Assembly: GCF_000730165.1 (NCBI RefSeq)
Contig: NZ_CP022112.1
Span: 847,501 to 911,500 of the forward strand
Direction of reading: 5' to 3'
Origin: Nitrospirillum viridazoti CBAmc
GTDB lineage: Bacteria; Pseudomonadota; Alphaproteobacteria; Azospirillales; Azospirillaceae
DNA length: 64,000 bases
The notes beneath the pieces are model-generated. The model searched no databases. It was not told where the DNA came from and was given only the letters and a program-made list of their open reading frames with translations. Both the position numbers and the translations under genes were made by a program. Of the stretch, positions 8,136 through 16,833 are shown piece after piece (position 1 is the first letter of the stretch; every line of letters starts with the position of its first letter).

Positions 8136-9293
8136 TCATTCTAAACTAAAGATCAGCCCTGCAAGATCGGCGGGCAGGTCGCTGGTGAAGGCCACCATGT
8201 CACCGCTGACCGGGTGACGGAAGGCGATGTCCTTCGCATGCAACGCTTGGCGACGAAAACCGAGAAGTTGGGCCTGCGCGTCCGGCGTCGCCTCCTTCAG
8301 CCGGGCGCCCAGGGCGCCGGTGGGGCGAGCCTTGCCATACAGCGGATCGCCCACCAACGGATGGCCGATCTGGGCCATGTGCACCCGGATCTGGTGCGTA
8401 CGGCCCGTGGCCAGCTTGCATTCCACATGGGCGGCCAGCAGGCCGTAGCGGGCCAGCGTGCGCCAGCGGGTCAGCGCCGGCTTGCCGCCCTTGCTTACCA
8501 CGGCCATGCGCTTGCGATCCGTCGGATGGCGGCCGATGTTGCCCTCGATTTCCCCCTCGCCCGTCGCCGGTGAGCCCCAGACGACGGCGTGGTAGGTGCG
8601 CGACAGGGTGCGGTCGGCGAACTGAGCGGACAGGCCGGCATGGGCCCGGTCGGTCTTGGCCACCACCATCAAGCCGCTGGTATCCTTGTCCAGCCGGTGG
8701 ACGATGCCCGGCCGGCGCACGCCGCCGATGCCGGACAGCCGTTCCCCACAGTGGAACAGCAGAGCATTCACCAGCGTGCCGTCCGGGTTGCCGGCGGCGG
8801 GATGCACCACCATCCCGGCGGGCTTGTCGATCACCAGCAGGTCATCGTCCTCGAAGACGATGGTCAGCGGGATGTCCTGCGCCACCGGCACGGCCGGCTC
8901 CGGCGCCGGCACGGCAATCTGGAACACCTGGCCGGGTTTGACCCGGTATGAGGCGTCGTCTATGGTCTGGCCGCCCGGCTGACCCAAGGCCACGCGCCCC
9001 TCCCCGATCAGCGCTTGCAAGCGCGAGCGGGTGAGGCCGGCGGCCTCCGGCACCAGCTGGGCCAGGGCCTTGTCCAACCGGTCGCGGGCCGCGGTGTCGG
9101 GGATGGTGACAGCGATAAGGGCGCAACCCGCCTCCTCGCCCTCCAGTTCCTCATCCTCCGCGCCATCCACCACCGGGGCGCCAAGGTCCAGGCGGTCAGC
9201 CCCGCCCTCACCCGCCATGGCGCTGAAACGCGCGACGGCAGGGTCGGCAGGCTGGCCCGAGGCGGCACAGATGGTTGAAGCAAGTGCGGACAA
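8136..9293 (-). CDS. rluD: 23S rRNA pseudouridine synthase, RluA/RluD type
   Basis: Up to 385 residues. An S4 RNA-binding domain (about 68-130) precedes the synthase domain with catalytic motif HRLDKDTSG at about 199-207, the Asp being the nucleophile. RluD isomerises uridines in helix 69 of 23S rRNA. The N-terminal 60 residues are low-complexity and acidic (EDEELEGEE). The true start may be the ATG at 9218, which removes a 19-bp overlap with the divergent gene that begins at 9275. The choice among RluD, RluC and RluA paralogues rests on the S4 domain and length, so the symbol is likely but not certain. Confidence 0.9.
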   Translation of the reverse strand: MSALASTICAASGQPADPAVARFSAMAGEGGADRLDLGAPVVDGAEDEELEGEEAGCALIAVTIPDTAARDRLDKALAQLVPEAAGLTRSRLQALIGEGRVALGQPGGQTIDDASYRVKPGQVFQIAVPAPEPAVPVAQDIPLTIVFEDDDLLVIDKPAGMVVHPAAGNPDGTLVNALLFHCGERLSGIGGVRRPGIVHRLDKDTSGLMVVAKTDRAHAGLSAQFADRTLSRTYHAVVWGSPATGEGEIEGNIGRHPTDRKRMAVVSKGGKPALTRWRTLARYGLLAAHVECKLATGRTHQIRVHMAQIGHPLVGDPLYGKARPTGALGARLKEATPDAQAQLLGFRRQALHAKDIAFRHPVSGDMVAFTSDLPADLAGLIFSLE

Positions 9294-9709
9294 TAAAGAC
9301 CTTCCTCGTCATCATGGGCGTACTGATCGTCGCCGGTTTCACCTTCATCGGGGTGGAGGTCTGGCGGCGTGCCACCGACCCGAACCACCCCCGCGCCTTC
9401 GGCCGCCACGCCGATACGGCGGCATCAGGTGCCACTACCCCTTCGGCCCTGCCGCCCGAGGCCCTGGCCCCCCTGCTGAAACTGCCGGAAGGCAGCCGCA
9501 TCGAAGCCATGACCAGCGTGGGCAGCCGCTTGGCCGTCCAGGTCGCCCTTCCCGGCGGTGCCCAGCAGATCGTCCTGCTGGAGCCCAGTACCGGAAAGAT
9601 CCAGATCGCGGTCGTTGCTGGAACCACTTCATCGGGCACCCCATCTTCCACAGGTGGGGTGCCTGAACCCAACCAGACGATGCGCCCGCAGGTTCCCCGG
9701 ACGCCGTGA
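9275..9709 (+). CDS. Small single-pass membrane protein of unknown function
   Basis: 144 residues with one N-terminal transmembrane helix (about 8-27, TFLVIMGVLIVAGFTFIG) and a soluble tail. A conserved-looking LPEGSRIEAMTSVG segment lies near 70, suggesting a short beta structure (LAVQVALPGGAQQIVLLEP). Small alphaproteobacterial proteins of this layout occur next to rluD/rpoH, often labelled DUF6476; I make that match from memory only. The C-terminal 35 residues are Ser/Thr/Pro-rich. It is divergent from rluD, with which it overlaps only if the longest rluD start is used. The function is unknown. Confidence 0.75.
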   Translation: MKQVRTIKTFLVIMGVLIVAGFTFIGVEVWRRATDPNHPRAFGRHADTAASGATTPSALPPEALAPLLKLPEGSRIEAMTSVGSRLAVQVALPGGAQQIVLLEPSTGKIQIAVVAGTTSSGTPSSTGGVPEPNQTMRPQVPRTP

Positions 9710-9933
9710 TTACGGTCACACCGGCCGGCCGCCCACCAGCGTAATCGCCCTACATGACAGAGATTTAATGGCCCCTGTCAGGAAGCCGGCGCTGGAATGA
9801 GGGCCGGGGGTGACTGCCCAATATTTCAGCGATGCACGGCAGCATTAGGCTCTTCCATACTTTTTTGCTTCCTCTTCGTGCGCGCCGGCCCCGATCATCA
9901 CCCGACATCCAGCAATAGGCGAGACGGTCCCCC

Positions 9934-10965
9934 ATGAACTTCATGAGCGACAATGTGGTGGGCGCGGCCCCGGAGATCCTGGCGGCCCTGGCCGCGGCCA
10001 ATGAGGGCGCGCAGCCCTCTTACGGCGGCGACCCGCTGACGGCGCGGGTGACCCGGGACCTGGCCGAATTGTTCGAGTGCGACGTCACCGTTTTCCCCGT
10101 CGCCACCGGCACCGCCGCCAACGCGCTGGCCCTGTCGGTGCTGACCCCGCCTTACGGCGCCGTCTATTGCCATGACGAGGCCCATGTGGAGGTGGATGAG
10201 TGCGGCGCGCCGGAGCTGATGTCCGGCGGCGCCAAGCTGGTCCCACTGGCGGGCCCCCATGGCAAGCTGGACGCGATGGCGCTGAAGGCCGCCTTGGACA
10301 AGGGCGGCGCCGGCGTCGTCCACCATGTGCAGCCGGCTGCGCTGACCCTGACTCAGGCGACGGAGTCCGGCACGGTCTACACCCCCGACGAGGTCATGGC
10401 CCTGACGGAGGTGGCGCGGGCGCACAAGCTGCGCGTCCACATGGACGGGGCCCGCTTCGCCAACGCCGTGGCCAGCCTGGCCTGCGCCCCGGCCGACATC
10501 ACCTGGCGCGCCGGCGTGGACGTGCTGTCCTTCGGTGCCACCAAGAACGGCGCCCTGGCGGCGGAGGCGGTGATCTTCTTCGACAAGGCCCTGGCCGACA
10601 ACTTCGCCTATCGCCGCAAGCGGGCCGGCCATTTGTTCTCCAAGATGCGCTTCCTGTCGGCACAGTTGGACGCCTACCTGACGGACGGCCTGTGGCTGCG
10701 CCTGGCCACCCACGCCAATGCGATGGCGACGCGCCTGGCCCAGGGCCTGGACGCCCTGCCCGGCGTCGGCCTGCGCAGCCCGGTACAGGCCAACGAGGTC
10801 TTCGCCGTGATGCCGGAGCCGATGATCGCTGGCCTGGAGGCCGCCGGCTTCCACTTCTACCGCTGGGATGGCGCCTGCATCCGCCTGGTGACCGCCTGGA
10901 ACACCGACCCGGCGCATGTGGATGCCTTCGCCGCCGCCGCGCGGGGGCTGGCGGGAATCGCGTGA
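9934..10965 (+). CDS. ltaE: Low-specificity L-threonine aldolase
   Basis: 343 residues, PLP-dependent, fold type I. The cofactor Lys is about residue 204 in SFGATKNG, and the preceding HMDGARF segment (169-175) is the family hallmark. The enzyme cleaves L-threonine or L-allo-threonine to glycine and acetaldehyde. The start ATG at 9934 fits the family N-terminus (MNFMSDNVVGA). A 220-bp spacer precedes it, so it has its own promoter. The acetaldehyde it makes could feed the aldehyde dehydrogenase at 23.2 kb, but no linkage is shown. Confidence 0.92.
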   Translation: MNFMSDNVVGAAPEILAALAAANEGAQPSYGGDPLTARVTRDLAELFECDVTVFPVATGTAANALALSVLTPPYGAVYCHDEAHVEVDECGAPELMSGGAKLVPLAGPHGKLDAMALKAALDKGGAGVVHHVQPAALTLTQATESGTVYTPDEVMALTEVARAHKLRVHMDGARFANAVASLACAPADITWRAGVDVLSFGATKNGALAAEAVIFFDKALADNFAYRRKRAGHLFSKMRFLSAQLDAYLTDGLWLRLATHANAMATRLAQGLDALPGVGLRSPVQANEVFAVMPEPMIAGLEAAGFHFYRWDGACIRLVTAWNTDPAHVDAFAAAARGLAGIA

Positions 10966-11078
10966 GCGGCCAAAGCGCGCCTGAGGCAAAAGACCGCCCC
11001 GCGCCCACGCCCGCAATGACGTAGGGTCTGGGCCGTGAACCGGGGCAGACGCACCCCGACAAACTCTGTGGAGATCCC

Positions 11079-11609
11079 ATGCGCACCATCGTTCTCGCCG
11101 CCGCCCTCTCGCTGGCGGTCACGGTCCCGGCCTGGGCGGCCCTGCCCAACGGCGCCCCGGCCCCGGCCTTCACCGCCCAGGGGGCCCTGGGCGGCAAGAC
11201 TTCGACCTTCTCGCTGACCGACGCGCTGAAGAAGGGGCCGGTGGTGCTCTACTTCTTCCCCGCCGCCTTCACCAAGGGCTGCACCGTGGAGGCGCACGAA
11301 TTCGCCGAGGCGACGGAGACGTTCAAGCAATACGGCGCCACCGTGGTGGGCGTGACCGCCGGCAACATCGATCGCGTGGCCGAGTTCTCCTCCGTCGAAT
11401 GCCGGGACAAGTTCATGGTGGCCGCCGATCCCGATGCCAAGATCGCCGCCGAGTATGACGCCAAGAGCCAGGGCAATTCCGCCATCTCCAACCGCACCTC
11501 CTACGTCATCGGCCAGGACGGCAAGGTCGTCGCCAGCTACACGGACAACAACCCCGACCAGCACGTGCAGCTGATGCTGGACGCGGTCAAGGCGCTGCAC
11601 ACTAAGTAA
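11079..11609 (+). CDS. Exported peroxiredoxin (AhpC/TSA, BCP-like)
   Basis: 176 residues with a clear Sec signal peptide (MRTIVLAAALSLAVTVPAWA, cleavage near 20). The thioredoxin-fold domain carries the peroxidatic motif PAAFTKGCTVE with Cys at about 68; a second Cys at about 108 could be the resolving residue. It would reduce peroxides in the periplasm. Bacterioferritin-comigratory-type enzymes are usually cytosolic, so the signal peptide is notable. Monocistronic: it is followed by the hairpin at 11619. Confidence 0.9.
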   Translation: MRTIVLAAALSLAVTVPAWAALPNGAPAPAFTAQGALGGKTSTFSLTDALKKGPVVLYFFPAAFTKGCTVEAHEFAEATETFKQYGATVVGVTAGNIDRVAEFSSVECRDKFMVAADPDAKIAAEYDAKSQGNSAISNRTSYVIGQDGKVVASYTDNNPDQHVQLMLDAVKALHTK

Positions 11610-11618
11610 GCACGGGCC

Positions 11619-11649
11619 GATTCCAGCGGCCGCACGGGCCGCTGGAATC
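11619..11649. terminator. Bidirectional hairpin between convergent genes
   Basis: Perfect 13-bp arms GATTCCAGCGGCC (11619-11631) and its complement (11637-11649) around a five-base loop. It lies between the convergent peroxiredoxin and DUF982 genes. No strong U run on either side, but position and stability fit a shared terminator. Confidence 0.65.
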
Positions 11650-11658
11650 ACCTTGAGA

Positions 11659-11898
11659 TCAATCCGCCAGGATATGCGCGGTCTCAGCGGCGGTGACGAA
11701 GGCCGCGCGAGCGGCCTCCGCCTCGCCCGACCCGTCCAGGGCCGCCAGGCACGCGGCGGTGGCGGCCTGGCGGGCGGGATCGTTGAGGTGGGCTTCCGGC
11801 CAACGGTAGATCAGCCAGTTGGAAGCCTCGTCCACCGTTGTGATGGTCCGGCGGACGGACGGGGCTTCCCACACATCGATCGGTGTCAGGGTACGCAA
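11659..11898 (-). CDS. DUF982-family small protein
   Basis: 79 residues. The pattern of a Trp near 10, a hydrophobic VDEASNWLIYRWPE segment, a C-A-A-L near 50, and an AR-AF--AA C-terminal helix matches the DUF982 family common in alphaproteobacteria. No catalytic residues are known for that family and its role is undetermined. It is convergent with the peroxiredoxin gene and shares its terminator hairpin. The family match is by eye. Confidence 0.75.
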   Translation of the reverse strand: MRTLTPIDVWEAPSVRRTITTVDEASNWLIYRWPEAHLNDPARQAATAACLAALDGSGEAEAARAAFVTAAETAHILAD

Positions 11899-11962
11899 GA
11901 GCGGCCTCCTCCAGCTGTTGGACCATACAACGAGGCAGCGGCGGCCGGGTTCCCGCCGGACG

Positions 11963-12020
11963 TCATCCGCCCGTTACTAGCCTGAACGCGATGCCCCACA
12001 TCACCAGCGCGATGACGCCC
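11963..12020 (-). pseudogene. Displaced copy of the argO 3' end (direct repeat A)
   Basis: This 58-base stretch repeats the last codons and stop of argO (12521-12578). The inner 38 bases (11983-12020) are identical to 12541-12578; the remaining 20, toward the stop, carry several mismatches. In the argO frame it still reads GVIALVMWGIAF-LVTG-stop. Upstream of it the similarity ends, so it is a C-terminal fragment, not a whole gene. Confidence 0.8.
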
Positions 12021-12060
12021 CCAAACGACATGAGAAAGGCCTCTTATGCCGTTTTCCGGA

Positions 12061-12369
12061 TCAGGTAGGGTTAAGGTAAATGCCCCAAACGTCCGAGCGC
12101 GCGCCTGCGGAGGTGCAGACCACGCCATCGGCCTGAAAACGTATGGTGATGGAACGGCCAGCGGTAAATGCCGTGGTAGCCAAGGCCAGCAACGCGTCCC
12201 TATCCGTATTGCTGGACGGAATGACCGCTGCTCCTTGCGCATAGTGAATATATAAGTCGCCGCTCCCAATCCAAATGCGCACGACATTGACGGTGCATTC
12301 CGTGTAAGCGAAAGCGTTGATGGGAAAAAAAACAACTAAAGCTGCCAGGAAAATCTTCAGAATTCTCAT
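12061..12369 (-). CDS. Small secreted protein with two cysteines
   Basis: 102 residues starting at ATG 12369, with an AGGGATGGA ribosome site; a longer frame upstream has no start signals. A Sec signal peptide (MRILKIFLAALVVFFPINAFA) is followed by an 81-residue beta-rich domain with Cys near 25 and 84 that probably form a disulfide. Small secreted proteins of this general shape occur widely without assigned function. Its upstream region is far richer in A+T than its neighbours, and it lies between the two copies of the argO 3' end, suggesting acquisition. The function is not recognised. Confidence 0.7.
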   Translation of the reverse strand: MRILKIFLAALVVFFPINAFAYTECTVNVVRIWIGSGDLYIHYAQGAAVIPSSNTDRDALLALATTAFTAGRSITIRFQADGVVCTSAGARSDVWGIYLNPT

Positions 12370-12480
12370 TCCATCCCTACTTATATTAAAAATAAAGTTT
12401 TCACTTTTCAGAATTCGATAACTTCGAGCATAGCATATATATAACCATGAATGCACTAACAAGATCAGATGAATCAACCG

Positions 12481-12516
12481 ACTGGCTTTGCCAACTGCCT
12501 AAACCGAAAAGCCAGT
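12481..12516 (-). terminator. Hairpin downstream of argO
   Basis: ACTGGCTTT (12481-12489) and its complement AAAGCCAGT (12508-12516) flank an 18-base loop directly after the argO stop. It can serve as a terminator for argO and also marks the right part of the segment between the argO repeats. Confidence 0.45.
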
Positions 12517-12520
12517 GTAC

Positions 12521-12578
12521 TCACCTGCCCGTGACCAGACTGAACGCGATGCCCCACATCACCAGCGCGATGACGCCC
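12521..12578 (-). repeat. Intact argO 3' end (direct repeat B)
   Basis: The last codons of the functional argO gene, repeated at 11963-12020. The two copies have the same orientation, and their start points are 558 bases apart. Confidence 0.8.
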
Positions 12579-13132
12579 TCCAGCAGCCGCCAGGCGGCGG
12601 GGCGGGCGAAGATGGGGCGCAGCTTGGTCGCGCCAAAGCCCAGCGAGAAGAAGAACAGGAAGGAACCGGTGATGGCGCCGGCGGCGAAGGACGCTTGGAA
12701 GCCGTCGAACTGGGTGGAGATGGTGCCCAGCAAGACCACCGTATCCAGGTAGACATGCGGGTTCAGCCAGGTGATGGCCAGGCAAGCCAGCAGGGTCCGG
12801 CCCAAGCCCTGCCCCTCCGCCCTGGGGCCTGCCGTCAGCGCGCCGGTGGAGCGCCAGGCCGACCATAGGCTTTTGGCCCCGTACCAGGCCAGGAAGGCGG
12901 CGCCGGCATAGCGCATGACCGGGTCCAGCCAGGGCAGCCAGGCGGCGGCAGTGCCGAAGCCGGTCACGCCAATGCCGATGAGGACGGCATCGGACAGGGC
13001 GCAGGCCAGGCACACGGCGAAGACGTGCTGGCCGCGCAGGCCCTGGCGCAACAGGAAGGCGTTCTGCGCACCGATGGCGACGATGAGGCTGAGCCCCATG
13101 CTCAGGCCCGCGATGTAAACCGAGACATTCAT
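12521..13132 (-). CDS. argO: LysE/ArgO-type basic amino acid exporter
   Basis: 203 residues with about six transmembrane helices and the family N-terminus (LSLIVAIGAQNAFLLRQGL near 14-32). Homologues export L-arginine and/or L-lysine across the inner membrane. It is divergently transcribed from an ArgP-type LysR regulator, the classic argP-argO arrangement in which ArgP activates the exporter in response to arginine. The C-terminal end is duplicated downstream (11963-12020), but the reading frame here is complete. Confidence 0.93.
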   Translation of the reverse strand: MNVSVYIAGLSMGLSLIVAIGAQNAFLLRQGLRGQHVFAVCLACALSDAVLIGIGVTGFGTAAAWLPWLDPVMRYAGAAFLAWYGAKSLWSAWRSTGALTAGPRAEGQGLGRTLLACLAITWLNPHVYLDTVVLLGTISTQFDGFQASFAAGAITGSFLFFFSLGFGATKLRPIFARPAAWRLLEGVIALVMWGIAFSLVTGR

Positions 13133-13186
13133 GGCGGTAAGGCGAATCCCAGGAGGTGACTGGGCCTTGTGGTAGGCGCCGCCTCA

Positions 13187-13214
13187 GGATTAGGCTAATT
13201 AATTCACCTAATCC
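13187..13214. promoter_or_regulatory. Likely ArgP operator in the argO-argP intergenic region
   Basis: GGATTAG (13187-13193) and CTAATCC (13208-13214) form a perfect 7-bp dyad with a 14-base AT-rich centre. It sits between the divergent promoters, where LysR-type proteins bind. The match to a regulator is inferred from position only. Confidence 0.5.
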
Positions 13215-13234
13215 GAACTTAGCGAAACTTATCC

Positions 13235-14152
13235 ATGATTGATTACCCGGCGGCGCGTGCCGTGGCGCTGGTGGTCCAGACCGGCAGCTTCGAGAAGGCC
13301 GCCGCCGCGCTGAACGTCACCCCCTCCGCCGTGTCCCAGCGCGTGAAACAGCTGGAGGAGCGGCTGGGCGCCGTGCTGGTCGAGCGGGGCAGTCCCTGCA
13401 CCGCCACGGAAAAGGGCGAGTGGCTATGCCGCCACATGGACCACGTCGGCCTGCTGGAACGGGAACTGACGGCTCATCTGCCGGGCCTGGTCGACCCGGC
13501 AGCACCGGTGCCGCGCGTGACCCTGGCCGTCGCCGCCAACGCCGACAGCCTGGGCACCTGGTTCCTGGCGGCGGCCTCTGCCTTCACCCAAGGCTGCGAC
13601 CATCTGCTGAATATCATCATCGACGACCAGGACCACACGGCTGACTGGTTGCGGCGTGGCCGGGTGCTGGCGGCGGTGACCTCACTGGAAAAGCCCATAC
13701 AAGGCTGCCGCGTCACCCCCTTGGGCGCCTTGCGCTATCACGCCACGGCCAGCCCCGACTTCATGGCGCGCCATTTCCCGGGCGGGGTGACACCAGAGGC
13801 GCTGGCCCAGGCGCCGGCGCTGACCTTCAACCAGAAGGATCGGCTACAGCATGACTGGATTCGGCGGACGCTGAGCCGCGATGTCGTGCATCCCACCCAC
13901 TTGCCCACCCACTGGCTGCCGTCGACGCAGGGCTTCGTTGACGGCGCCCTGGCCGGGATGGGCTGGGGCATGAACCCCGCCCAGCTGGTGCGCGGCCATC
14001 TGGATGCGGGCCGGCTGGTGGAACTGGTGCCCGGCACCGTCCTGGACGTACCCCTGTTCTGGCAGGTGAGCCGTTTGGCCGCCGATCAGCTTGCCGACCT
14101 CAGCCGGCGCGTGGTGGCTACCGCCAAACGCGAACTGGTATCGCCAACCTGA
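13235..14152 (+). CDS. argP: LysR-family regulator ArgP
   Basis: 305 residues. The N-terminal winged helix-turn-helix (FEKAAAALNVTPSAVSQRVKQLEERLG, about 19-45) is typical of LysR proteins, and the remainder is the two-lobed effector domain. The sequence matches the ArgP/IciA branch: begins MIDYPAARAVALVV and has an effector domain with LGTWFLAA near 100. It controls the divergent argO exporter in response to arginine or lysine. The start ATG at 13235 lies 102 bp from the argO start. Confidence 0.92.
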   Translation: MIDYPAARAVALVVQTGSFEKAAAALNVTPSAVSQRVKQLEERLGAVLVERGSPCTATEKGEWLCRHMDHVGLLERELTAHLPGLVDPAAPVPRVTLAVAANADSLGTWFLAAASAFTQGCDHLLNIIIDDQDHTADWLRRGRVLAAVTSLEKPIQGCRVTPLGALRYHATASPDFMARHFPGGVTPEALAQAPALTFNQKDRLQHDWIRRTLSRDVVHPTHLPTHWLPSTQGFVDGALAGMGWGMNPAQLVRGHLDAGRLVELVPGTVLDVPLFWQVSRLAADQLADLSRRVVATAKRELVSPT

Positions 14153-14227
14153 GATGATATTCGCCTTGGGCGTGTGTTGGCTGACGGGCATACTGCCGGC
14201 AACGCACCACCCAGGGGAATACCGCCC

Positions 14228-15790
14228 GTGCCCAACCCGATCAATCGCGCCACGCCCGGCGTCTACATCACGGAGCTTTCGGCCTTTCCGCCCAGCATCG
14301 TCGGGGTGCAGACGGCCGTTCCCATCTTCGTCGGCTACACCGAGCGGGCCAGCGACCCCGCAAGCCAAAAGCCGCTCCACCTTCAGGCCGTGCCGGTCAG
14401 TTCCCTCGCGGACTACACCACTTATTTCGGTGGCGCCTATTCCCAGCCGTTCGAGGTGGCGCCGGCGGCCGCGGGCGCGGCCGATTTCCAGGCGACACCG
14501 CCGAATGGCCAGGAAAGCGCTTACTACGCGGTCAGCCCCAGCGGCCCGCGTTTCAATCTGTACCTGGCCATCCAGGCCTTCTATGCCAATGGCGGCGGCA
14601 ACTGCTATGTCGTGTCGGTCGCGGATTACGGCCAAGGCGGGGTCTCCAAGGACACCCTGCTCGCCGGCTTGCAGGGCGCCGGCACGCAGGCGGGGTCGAC
14701 CATGACCGTGATGCCGGACGCCTGCCTGCTGTCCGGCACCGATTATGGGGCGGTGGTGACGGCCATGCTGACGCAGGCGGCCACCCTGCAGGACCGTATG
14801 GCCATACTGGACCTGCCGGGCGCCGTTGATCCGGCAAGCTGGAGCGCCAACGGCCTGGCCGCCCAGCGCGACGCTTTCTACGCCGCCATCGCCCCGGCCC
14901 CGGATGCCTTCAGCTATGGCGCCGCCTACGCGCCGGCGCTGCGGACCAGCCTGGTCACAGCGGGTGAGGTCGACTACACCCGCCTGCAGGGCAGCGCCGC
15001 CCTGATACGGGGTCTGCTGGGCCAAGAGGCGTCGACCCTCTACACCGGCGCCAAACTGGCCGAGGTCCAGACACAACTGGCGACAGCCTTCCCCGAAACT
15101 CCCCCCGTCCCGGCGCCCAGCGCCAGCCAGATCAGCGCCACCAACCAGACCCTGCTGAGTGCCCTGCCCCTGCTGGGCACGATCGAAGGCATCGTGGCGC
15201 AGAAGCTGAATGTGACGCCGCCCAGCGGCATCATGGCCGGCATCTGGACGCAGAACGATACCAATCGTGGCGTCTGGAACGCACCCGCCAATACGGCGCT
15301 GGTCGGCGTGACAGCGCCCACGGTGCTTCTGAACGACGCGCAGCAGGGGGACTACAACGTCCCGCTGAACGGCAACGCCATCAACATCCTGCGCGCCTTC
15401 GTCAATCGCGGCACCCTGGTATGGGGCGCCCGCACCCTGGACGGCAACAGCAACGACTATCGCTATATCCAGGTGCGCCGCACCCTGATCTACATTGAGC
15501 AATCCATCAAGATCGCCCTGCAGCAGTTTGTTTTTGCGCAGAATGATCGCCAAACCTGGGTCACCGTCACGGCCATGATCTCCAACTTCTTGACGGGGCT
15601 GTGGAGCCAGGGCGGCCTGTTGGGCGATAAGGCCAGCGACGCCTTCAGCGTCCAATGCGGGCTGGGGTCGACTATGACCGCGCAAGACATCCTGAACGGC
15701 TACATGATCGTCTCCGTCACCCTGCAAATGGTCCATCCGGCGGAGTTCATCGAACTGACCTTCACCCAAAAAATGCAGGACATCGGCTGA
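14228..15790 (+). CDS. Phage-type contractile tail sheath protein (orphan)
   Basis: 520 residues from GTG 14228, preceded by AGGGGA about seven to eight bases upstream; the longer frame back to 14174 lacks support. The N-terminal PGVYITEL, the IFVGYTE segment near 35 and the long C-terminal domain ([43 protein letters not shown]) are hallmarks of the tail sheath of contractile phages, tailocins and extracellular contractile injection systems. No tube, baseplate, spike, ATPase or other tail gene is nearby, so this is an isolated sheath gene. It may be a remnant, or it may work with genes elsewhere. Confidence 0.9.
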   Translation: MPNPINRATPGVYITELSAFPPSIVGVQTAVPIFVGYTERASDPASQKPLHLQAVPVSSLADYTTYFGGAYSQPFEVAPAAAGAADFQATPPNGQESAYYAVSPSGPRFNLYLAIQAFYANGGGNCYVVSVADYGQGGVSKDTLLAGLQGAGTQAGSTMTVMPDACLLSGTDYGAVVTAMLTQAATLQDRMAILDLPGAVDPASWSANGLAAQRDAFYAAIAPAPDAFSYGAAYAPALRTSLVTAGEVDYTRLQGSAALIRGLLGQEASTLYTGAKLAEVQTQLATAFPETPPVPAPSASQISATNQTLLSALPLLGTIEGIVAQKLNVTPPSGIMAGIWTQNDTNRGVWNAPANTALVGVTAPTVLLNDAQQGDYNVPLNGNAINILRAFVNRGTLVWGARTLDGNSNDYRYIQVRRTLIYIEQSIKIALQQFVFAQNDRQTWVTVTAMISNFLTGLWSQGGLLGDKASDAFSVQCGLGSTMTAQDILNGYMIVSVTLQMVHPAEFIELTFTQKMQDIG

Positions 15791-15805
15791 CCTGTTCCGG
15801 GTCAG
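15787..15805. terminator. Short hairpin at a convergent junction
   Basis: CTGACC and GGTCAG, 6-bp arms, overlap the sheath stop codon and the 3' end of the convergent gene. No U run; weak candidate. Confidence 0.35.
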
Positions 15806-16545
15806 GCCGTCGGCAGCACCGTCCAGCCGTTGGTGTTGGGATCCAGACGTTTCACCGGCCCCTCGAAACGGCGCATCAAACCGTCCAGCAGGCCGGACAG
15901 GCTTTGATAGCGGTTGAGGATGGCCTGCACCTGCGCCTGGCCCGGGCCGGCGGTCCGGCCCGCCAGGGTGATGGCCTCGTCCAGCGGGATGGCCCGGTGG
16001 ACGATGATGCCGGGGGCGGCTTGGCGGGTGGCGTTGGGGGCACGGATGTAAGCCAGCAGCGCCGTTTCGTCCACCAGGTGCCGCAGCACGTCATCCAGGG
16101 CGTGCAGCACCTCCCCCCGCCAACGGGTGGTGACGCCGCCGATACGCCGTTCCTCCCCGCCATGGGCGTGGCCGGCGCACACCACCTCCGCCAGGTGCCA
16201 GCGCAGCCGGCTGGCGTAGCCGCCGAACATGTGGGCGTGCTGGTCCTGTTCCGGCAGGCCGCTGCGGGTGACAACGGGGGCCCCGGTGTTGGCATGGCCG
16301 AGGTCGATCGACGACAGGCCGTTCCACACCTCGGCCAGCATGCCGCTGTAGTTGGCCATGCGGGTCGGCCAGACAGCGCCGCCGCCGAAGATGTCGGACA
16401 ACGCGTTGCGGACGACGCCGACGACGTCACCGAAAACATGATCCCCCTGCATGGGGGCCAGGGGCGGGGCGGCGGTCGGCGCCGGCTCCGCCGGAATCTG
16501 GGCGCCCTGGGGATTGGCGAAGGTGCAGTTGGAAATGAGCGGCAT
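15802..16545 (-). CDS. Protein of unknown function convergent with the tail sheath gene
   Basis: 247 residues from ATG 16545 (a longer frame runs to 16593). After a Pro/Ala-rich N-terminus (about 20-40) the chain is mostly helical, with a His-rich central part ([33 protein letters not shown]) and regularly spaced leucines in [17 protein letters not shown]-like stretches. No signal peptide or membrane segment. I recognise no family. Its stop lies 11 bases from that of the tail sheath gene, on the opposite strand. The His/Glu-rich segment could bind metal, but that is speculation. Confidence 0.65.
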   Translation of the reverse strand: MPLISNCTFANPQGAQIPAEPAPTAAPPLAPMQGDHVFGDVVGVVRNALSDIFGGGAVWPTRMANYSGMLAEVWNGLSSIDLGHANTGAPVVTRSGLPEQDQHAHMFGGYASRLRWHLAEVVCAGHAHGGEERRIGGVTTRWRGEVLHALDDVLRHLVDETALLAYIRAPNATRQAAPGIIVHRAIPLDEAITLAGRTAGPGQAQVQAILNRYQSLSGLLDGLMRRFEGPVKRLDPNTNGWTVLPTA

Positions 16546-16783
16546 GGGGAAACCCTGTCGGAGACGGGCCTGGGGGAGCCCGCGGGAGGCCACACCCTAG
16601 CCGGATCAACTGCCCCAACTCATGCGCGCCGAAGCTGTATGCCACCCGGGGGAAGCGCTGACGACGACCCTGATCTTGTTGCGTATTCCGGTTTCGCTCA
16701 TAGGATGCCATTGGGCCGCACCACCGCGGCGTCCGAGAACGGTTCCCCTCTTTCGGGACCGGTGGCAGAATGGGCGCCGGTTG

Positions 16784-16803
16784 TTCACCGCCGCAACGGT
16801 GAA
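16784..16803. promoter_or_regulatory. Dyad upstream of iorA
   Basis: TTCACCG and CGGTGAA, 7-bp arms around a six-base spacer, end 31 bases before the iorA start. It could be an operator or a leader hairpin. No core promoter could be assigned with confidence. Confidence 0.3.
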
Positions 16804-16833
16804 GGCCCGGCACGACAAGAATGGGCAGTTGAC

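Noticed and set aside
11886-12335. 149-codon minus-strand frame overlapping the small secreted-protein gene
   Set aside because: It runs out of frame through that gene, lacks a ribosome site, and covers the argO remnant; the secreted-protein frame has a signal peptide and a good start.
14228-16545. A prophage or tailocin cluster
   Set aside because: Only the sheath gene is phage-like; no integrase, capsid, tube, baseplate or lysis genes lie on either side.
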